NCBI GenBank assembly: GCA_963082975.1
Contig: OY720350.1
Coordinates: forward strand, 1,511,001-1,575,000
From: Labia minor
Lineage: Eukaryota > Arthropoda > Insecta > Dermaptera > Spongiphoridae
Reading direction: 5' to 3'
Length of the DNA: 64,000 nt
The number at the start of each line of letters is the position of its first letter. The first letter of the stretch is position 1. Below the pieces are notes generated by a model that was given only the letters and a program-made list of their open reading frames with translations, was not told the DNA's origin and made no database searches. Both the position numbers and the translations under genes were made by a program. Shown here piece by piece: positions 58,561-64,000 of the stretch.

Positions 58561-59464
58561 GTTTTTGTTCTTATGTAATCTTCTGGTATCCATGTACTTG
58601 AGAATTTCTGATTGTAACTATATAAAAATCATATATATAATCTCTATTGTCAATCCAAAAAAATAATTATGATAAATCTAATAATATAGAGATATGGAAA
58701 TTACAAAACAAATAAAAGAATAGACAATGAAATTTGAATAGAAAAAGAAATATTAACAAAATAAATAATTAAATAAACTAATGAGGGAACCAAATGTGTT
58801 GGGTAGGTGTGGAAAGAAGGGGGAGTTGTTGTCTACGTCTACACAATGTCTATAAAAACTGAAATAATATGTAATAGGGAGATAAAATAGGAAAATTGGT
58901 GATCGATGGGATGAGAACGACTTTAGGTTTAAATAGTACTATAAAGACAGTATAAGAAAATATAAAAAATATATACCTTTAAATATTACATTACATAAGA
59001 GAATTAAAAATTGAATATGAGATACATAATTATATATTGGATGACTAACCGCCACGATATCATATAAAATAATAATTTGCAGACATTTGAGGAAAAAATA
59101 TTTCGACTTATTATTATTATTATTTGGAATAATATTTATTAAAAGAAATTTACTTTAGTTTCAACAAACTATTTTATATAATAAAAGTATAAAATATTAA
59201 TTATTGCGTGATTAAAGTAATGAAAATTTTAAAAATACCGGTTAAATTTAGTTGGCAAAATATTCTGTTTGAAATTTCAGCGGAAAACTGAAATTTAAAA
59301 ACAAATAAGAAATTATGTATTAAATTTTCATTACTTATGGTGGGAAATCTAATAAATGATCTTAATTTAATTTTCGTAAAATTATGTAAAAATACTTATA
59401 GAAAAATAAATAATAATAATTGTAATTACAATTTAAATATTTTATATTTCATCCTTAACTAAAA
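58561..59464. other. AT-rich stretch upstream of LYRM2
   Basis: No repeat or gene recognised. It should hold the LYRM2 promoter and 5' UTR, but no TATA or initiator motif can be singled out in such AT-rich sequence. Confidence 0.5.
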
Positions 59465-61069
59465 ATGACATTATCAAAAGCAACATTGAATTTAAAACAG
59501 GTATATTTATTTTCAATATTTTAATTCATTTATAATTACGATTGAAATATAACTCGTTATTAATTAATTTGTATGTTAATTTAAATATTTTTTTAACTAT
59601 ATAAGAAATGTTAACCTAATTTGTAACTAATTCAAAGATTAATTTTTTTCAATCATATATAATTCTAACCAACCAAATACAACCAAATCTAAATTAATTG
59701 GTCAACCCTTTACTGGTAATTTGTAATTTACGTTTTATTCCTTCATTCATTCCTCTTTGTATTATTTCCAATCATTTCATCATCTCATTTAATTTAGATA
59801 ATGGCATCTCATTCCCCAATGCATCCAAGTTTTGGAATGCAATAATCGTCGGTGAGAGGGAATTTTGGTATGATACGAGCCCTACGGAACTCCAAACATT
59901 ACATTTTTTAATTTTATTTGCATTCATTTATTGTTTCATTTGAAATTTGATTAATAGAGATCTAGGTCTGTATTAATTGATTTTTAAATAATTAGAGCCC
60001 TAAAATTTTACTAATTTCACAAAAAATATAATTGCGAGAGCTTCTCGAGCCAATATGTTTTTGTTAGAGATCTTGATGTAAAAGGAATTGGTCTTTCAAG
60101 ATTATTAAATTTATGAGGAATAACTCCTGCATCACCAACTGGATTTACGTCGGATGCTAATATAATCGATTTATGTGGATTATTACTTGGTATTTCTATT
60201 ATCAATTTATTGTTTAGTTGTTTCATATTTATTTGTCCAAATAAATTTGTTATTATTTTTTTTTTTTTTTTTTTTAAATAAATTGCTCAATGGTTATATT
60301 ATTTGGCAGCCATCGTTAAAAATTTTCTTTCTTCATCAATAGTTTAAAGTTCTAAAATTGCTTCAACTTCTTTAGGAGTTTTTTTTTATTCAGTGTAACG
60401 ATTTATTATTGTCATTTCCTCTTATCATCGCCTTATTAGACAGTTTTCTAGGTTCCTGTTATGCCTTGATGGCATGATCGTTGCAGAGGTTCCATATTTT
60501 ATTAAAACCGGTGCCTTTACCTTAAACCTATAAATAAATACCTTTGTGTGTGTGTGTGTGTATGTGTGTGCTCAACCAATATAATGGCTTATTACAAGTC
60601 GGGTCACCCATATAAAATTTTTTTATAAAATTGAAATTCAAGCCATTATATAATTATCTTGATATTTATAAATTTTATTCTCCTTAATTTATTTATAACT
60701 TCTACTAATACTACTATTACTAATAATTTAATTATTATTATTATTATTATTAATAGAATAATGATATTGTTATTCTAGTTTATGATTCGAGGACAAGTAA
60801 TTAAACTTTACCGTGATTTTTTAAAAGTAACAAGAGATATAAATGATGATAAATCAAGAAAAGAATTAAGAGATTGGATTAGAACAGATTTTAAAAATAA
60901 TAAACATCATACTGACGAGGTAATTAATATAATATAATAAATAATATTATGTTATGAGCTGTTGTTTCATTATTTTTTTTTTCTCTTATAGTATACAATA
61001 AAATTATTAATTTTAAATGGGACAAGATCATTAAAACAATTAAAAGTAAATTTGGCAATGGCCGGGTAA
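59465..61069 (+). CDS. LYRM2: LYR motif-containing protein 2 (three exons, complete)
   Basis: Exons: 59465-59500, 60779-60919 and 60992-61069, joined in phase 0 by GT-AG introns of 1278 and 72 bp; the product is 84 aa (human LYRM2 is 88). The start MTLSKATLNLKQF parallels the vertebrate ATLTLKQF. The LYR motif is in VIKLYRDFLK (about residues 19-28), followed by RKELRDWIRTDFKNNK and the C-terminal YTIKLLILNG. LYR proteins are small three-helix mitochondrial matrix factors that bind acyl-ACP and help Fe-S or respiratory-complex assembly; LYRM2 has been linked to complex I. The start is the only ATG fitting exon 1. The gene converges on MBTPS2 with about 1.6 kb between stop codons. Intron 1 contains a gypsy relic on the opposite strand. 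Confidence 0.93.
60017..60300 (-). pseudogene. Ty3/gypsy RNase H fragment in LYRM2 intron 1
   Basis: The minus strand reads LASDVNPVGDAGVIPHKF, then ERPIPFTSRSLTKTYWLEKL. This is the start of a gypsy-type RNase H ('DASxxGxGAVLsH ... rPIaFASRtLt'), with the first catalytic Asp in ASD retained and the rest missing. No LTRs were seen. It is a short relic bounded upstream by a poly-A/T run (about 60258-60275). Confidence 0.8.
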
Positions 61070-62662
61070 TAGTCTATTTCTATATTTATGTATAATCGAA
61101 AATGTATATAAATTGAAAACAAATATATGTTTAATTATTTATTTAAAATATAAATATCTTTATTTTATTTTAATATTTTATACTGATATGTATCTCTTTT
61201 TTCATAAAAACTTGCTTAATTTGTAAAGTACTTTTTTCCTCATTTATTTAGATAAGATTAAAAAAATTAAAATAATTTTAAACATTCAAGCTATTATTTT
61301 CCTTTACAAATGACTTGAAATAAAAAATAAATAAATTATTGCAATCAAAAGATTATAATTGATTATAATTAATAATATTTTAAAGAAAAAATATTTTAAA
61401 ATTATACATTATAAAATTATTTTGTATTAGAATATTTTTTAACTATCTCTATATTTTTATTATTGTTACTCTTAGTTCTTTGGTAATAGTAATATTACTA
61501 TTTCATTAAAAAATGAATTCTATTGTGTCCGTAACATTTTTATTATTATCCTAATTTAATATATCATATTATATTTCTAGAAAGAAACGTATAACAATTA
61601 TATATATATATATATATACATTTATAGTATACTGATAAATTTTATTCACCCTGTTTAATAAAACACCAAATTATAAATATATTTATTAATGGATTTCAAT
61701 TAGCTTATTGTCATATTGTAGTTATTATCAGCACCGAATTAGCTTATATTGGGGGCCAAGACATTTTCTAATTATCGAGCTATTTGCTATAACAAGTTTC
61801 TAATTGCGACCAACCCAGCTTGCAGGGAGATCACAAAGGGAACAGCTATAAAGGGATTTCTTGTGGATTAATCTGACGGGGTTGTAATGAGTTTTAGAAT
61901 TTATTTTCATCAGAAGACCGCCGGAATGACGAATAGACGCCCTCAAATGATTGTTGATGCTCAGTTGACTAACTGTGATTTGTTTTTGAGCTTTTATTAT
62001 CCAAAAAGTGAAAAATTTTAACTAGAATTTTCTTATTTTTGAGGCGGCTATTTATATTTTATATGAACGATTTATATTTGGTTTAGGAGTGAGATAATTT
62101 AAAAGAGAGATTAGAATTTATTTTAAGTATGAATTTAAGTATTAAAGATTTGAAAACAATAAATAATATTTCTTAAATATGTACAATAATAAATTTCAAT
62201 TTTTCTCAAAAGTTTGAACCGTTTGTTTATAAATTTAATTTAAAAAATGAATGTTGATTGTATTAATGTTTTAACAAAAGTTATTATATAATAACAATAT
62301 TACCTCAAAATATGGATAGTTTAAATTTTTTTTAGTTTGTTTTTAAATAATATAATATTTCTTTATGATCCTATGAATACTTAAATTACTTAATTACAAA
62401 TCTTTTCAAAATGAACAATTAGACATTGGTCTCATTTGTTTCATTTGTCTATCTGTTAATAGGGGCCTGTTTATTATCTATATTTATTTATTATCAATTA
62501 ATGTCTGTATTTACAATTATTTAATTTAAAAACTCTTTTTTTTTTTAATTTTAATCAAAAACTAAATTTTTATATTTAAATTGACTTTTTTTATTTAGTA
62601 TTTTTAATTATCAGTCTTTATGTTATGTTCTGTTATGTTATAACTATTATAAATATATATAG
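61070..62662. other. Intergenic region between convergent genes
   Basis: AT-rich, holding both 3' UTRs. AATAAA-type signals are too frequent to assign. A slightly GC-richer patch at 61725-61980 (GGGGGCCAAGACATTTTC) is unassigned. Confidence 0.55.
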
Positions 62663-64000
62663 TTATCTAAATGCTAATGGGAAAATAAAATAAATACAAT
62701 AAAGAAGTAAAATAAGTGAACCTGATATAGTAATAGCAAGTGACAATGATTTCCTTTGTAAATTATTAAATGAATTTGATAAAAAATAATTCACGAGGGA
62801 GCGTATAATATGTTGTCCATCAAAATAGAAACAAGGCAAAACATTAATAAATGCTAGACCTGATGATATCATTGCAATATAACGAAATAATTTTAATATT
62901 ATCTCTGGAATTGACGGCGATAGTATAGTAAATCTAAAAAAAATAAAAAAAAAAAAATAGAATAATAATTTAATGACGGGAACAAGATCAATATTAATAA
63001 TAATATTCAATTTATATTTTGATTACTTTTTACCTTGGAATATAATCTGTTATTTTAATTGTATGATAGATTTCTGAAGGATGTCCTATAAAAATCACAA
63101 GTGGTTTTTTCATTCTTTCAATTCTTACCAGTTTTGTTACATTTCCAAGTGAAGGCCTAAAAATAATCATTACACATTTAATTAAAACATTTCTATATAA
63201 TAAAATAAAAATTAATTAATTGATTAAAATTAAAAGTTATTTATATATCTTATTCAATGATTTCTTTTTTGAAAAATGAAATATAGTAATAAAGAGCACA
63301 ATCACATTATAATATTTATAAATTAATTATATTATGAAAAGATTTAATAATATTATTTTATAGATAAAAACCTTAAACAGTGTAAATCGGATGAACACCA
63401 TTCAGATGCTCTACAAAGTGTTGGGGAGGTTTCTGCTATAAGTCGTGCAGGTAAACAAGAGTATTCAGGTAAATATGCCCCCTGATCCTCTCTTGAAATA
63501 TATTCAAAGCAGAGATGTTTTGTATTCTCTTTATCACAACAATCTACATGGCCACCTTTTGATACTACCTCTAAAATATATTTGAATTTATATATATATT
63601 TATAATTAAATACTAATTTATTATCATCATATTGAATGTATGTGCTTGTTTAATTTTTTCCCTAATTCTTTTAATTTATTAATACCTCGTTTTGATTCAT
63701 CATTTCGATGAACAGTTTCAGATGAAACACAAAATCCAGGACTGGATTCACGCACAGCTTTTTTAAGACACATTACCCAATCTATACTAGAATTAACTTC
63801 ACAATCATTGATTTTAATTATTTGATCTTTGATGTCCAAACCATTGGATCCAATTAATAAAGAATCCTAAAATGTAGAAATTTTATATTAAAAAATTATA
63901 AAATCATAATTATTAGTATTATTTAATGATTAGCAAATTTCGACTATAATATATTTTGTGTTTAGTTTTGTTATTGAAAAATAAAGGTTGAACTTACTTT
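62663..64000 (-). CDS. MBTPS2: Membrane-bound transcription factor site-2 protease, C-terminal part
   Basis: Minus-strand exons, from the right: 64000-63998 (edge, donor GTAAGT), 63866-63686, 63570-63372, 63156-63034 and 62933-62663 (stop at 62665-62663). All introns are GT-AG and the phases agree. Exon 63866-63686 holds a PDZ-like part (GLDIKDQIIKINDCEVNSSI). Exon 63570-63372 holds the cysteine-rich luminal part (VDCCDKE, YSCLPARLIAETSPTLC). Exon 63156-63034 ends ITDYIPR. The last exon carries INVLPCFYFDGQHI, the S2P 'NxxPxxxLDG' motif whose Asp is a zinc ligand, plus a final hydrophobic segment. S2P cleaves SREBP and ATF6 within the membrane of the Golgi. The HExxH motif is outside the window. 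The Leu of LDG is Phe here, seen also as hydrophobic variation. Confidence 0.93.

Noticed and set aside
59698..59943. 81-codon frame in LYRM2 intron 1 as an extra exon
   Set aside because: LYRM2 is complete without it, the reading phase would break, and the sequence has no similarity I recognise.

Overview
The window is a eukaryotic, almost certainly arthropod, intergenic and intronic landscape. It is very AT-rich, dense in microsatellites and full of transposon relics. Clear gene models occupy only the last 4.5 kb. The arthropod assignment is an inference from intron-split nuclear genes, the non-LTR retrotransposon types (close to those common in Hemiptera and other insects) and the mix of Helitron, hAT and mariner elements. 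I cannot name the species.

Layout. From 0 to 12 kb there are small inverted-repeat elements, Helitron-derived fragments and AT-rich filler. At 12.5-14.1 kb lies a three-layer nest: a TA-flanked inverted-repeat element, holding a reverse-oriented dispersed repeat, holding a hAT element. At 15.1-17.5 kb there is an intact-ended Helitron carrying a decayed LINE reverse transcriptase. At 20.9-21.3 kb there is a ~102-bp tandem array built from short palindromes. At 25.3-26 kb there is another LINE relic and at 28.3 kb a tRNA-derived SINE. From 29.2 to 34.0 kb there is a 4.8-kb ZBED/hAT transposon with a broken transposase, invaded by a smaller hAT element that was itself invaded by a Helitron; every layer has exact boundaries. 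From 36.2 to 38.4 kb there are two abutting Helitron modules. At 41.05-43.05 kb two internally deleted mariners and a reverse Helitron sit almost end to end. From 46.9 to 49.6 kb there is a second Helitron pair with a hAT insert. At 51.2-53.2 kb there is a LINE with its own hAT insert, at 53.6-54.7 kb an inverted-repeat element split by a retroposon-like insert with a 12-bp duplication, and at 57.2-58.6 kb another LINE on the minus strand.

Genes. LYRM2 (plus strand, three exons, 84 aa, complete) and the 3' half of MBTPS2, the site-2 protease (minus strand, four exons plus the edge of a fifth), converge at 61-62.7 kb. A GC-rich 126-nt open segment with good splice signals at 50.9 kb (minus), and a phase-compatible 57-nt one at 45.0 kb, suggest a third gene on the minus strand with large transposon-filled introns. 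An integrin-alpha-like propeller blade is my tentative reading.

No operon-like or new defence-type system is visible. The most informative content is the transposon archaeology: paralogous empty sites inside the window prove exact Helitron and hAT boundaries, and one Helitron pair shows replacement of a 3' end by a different terminator module.
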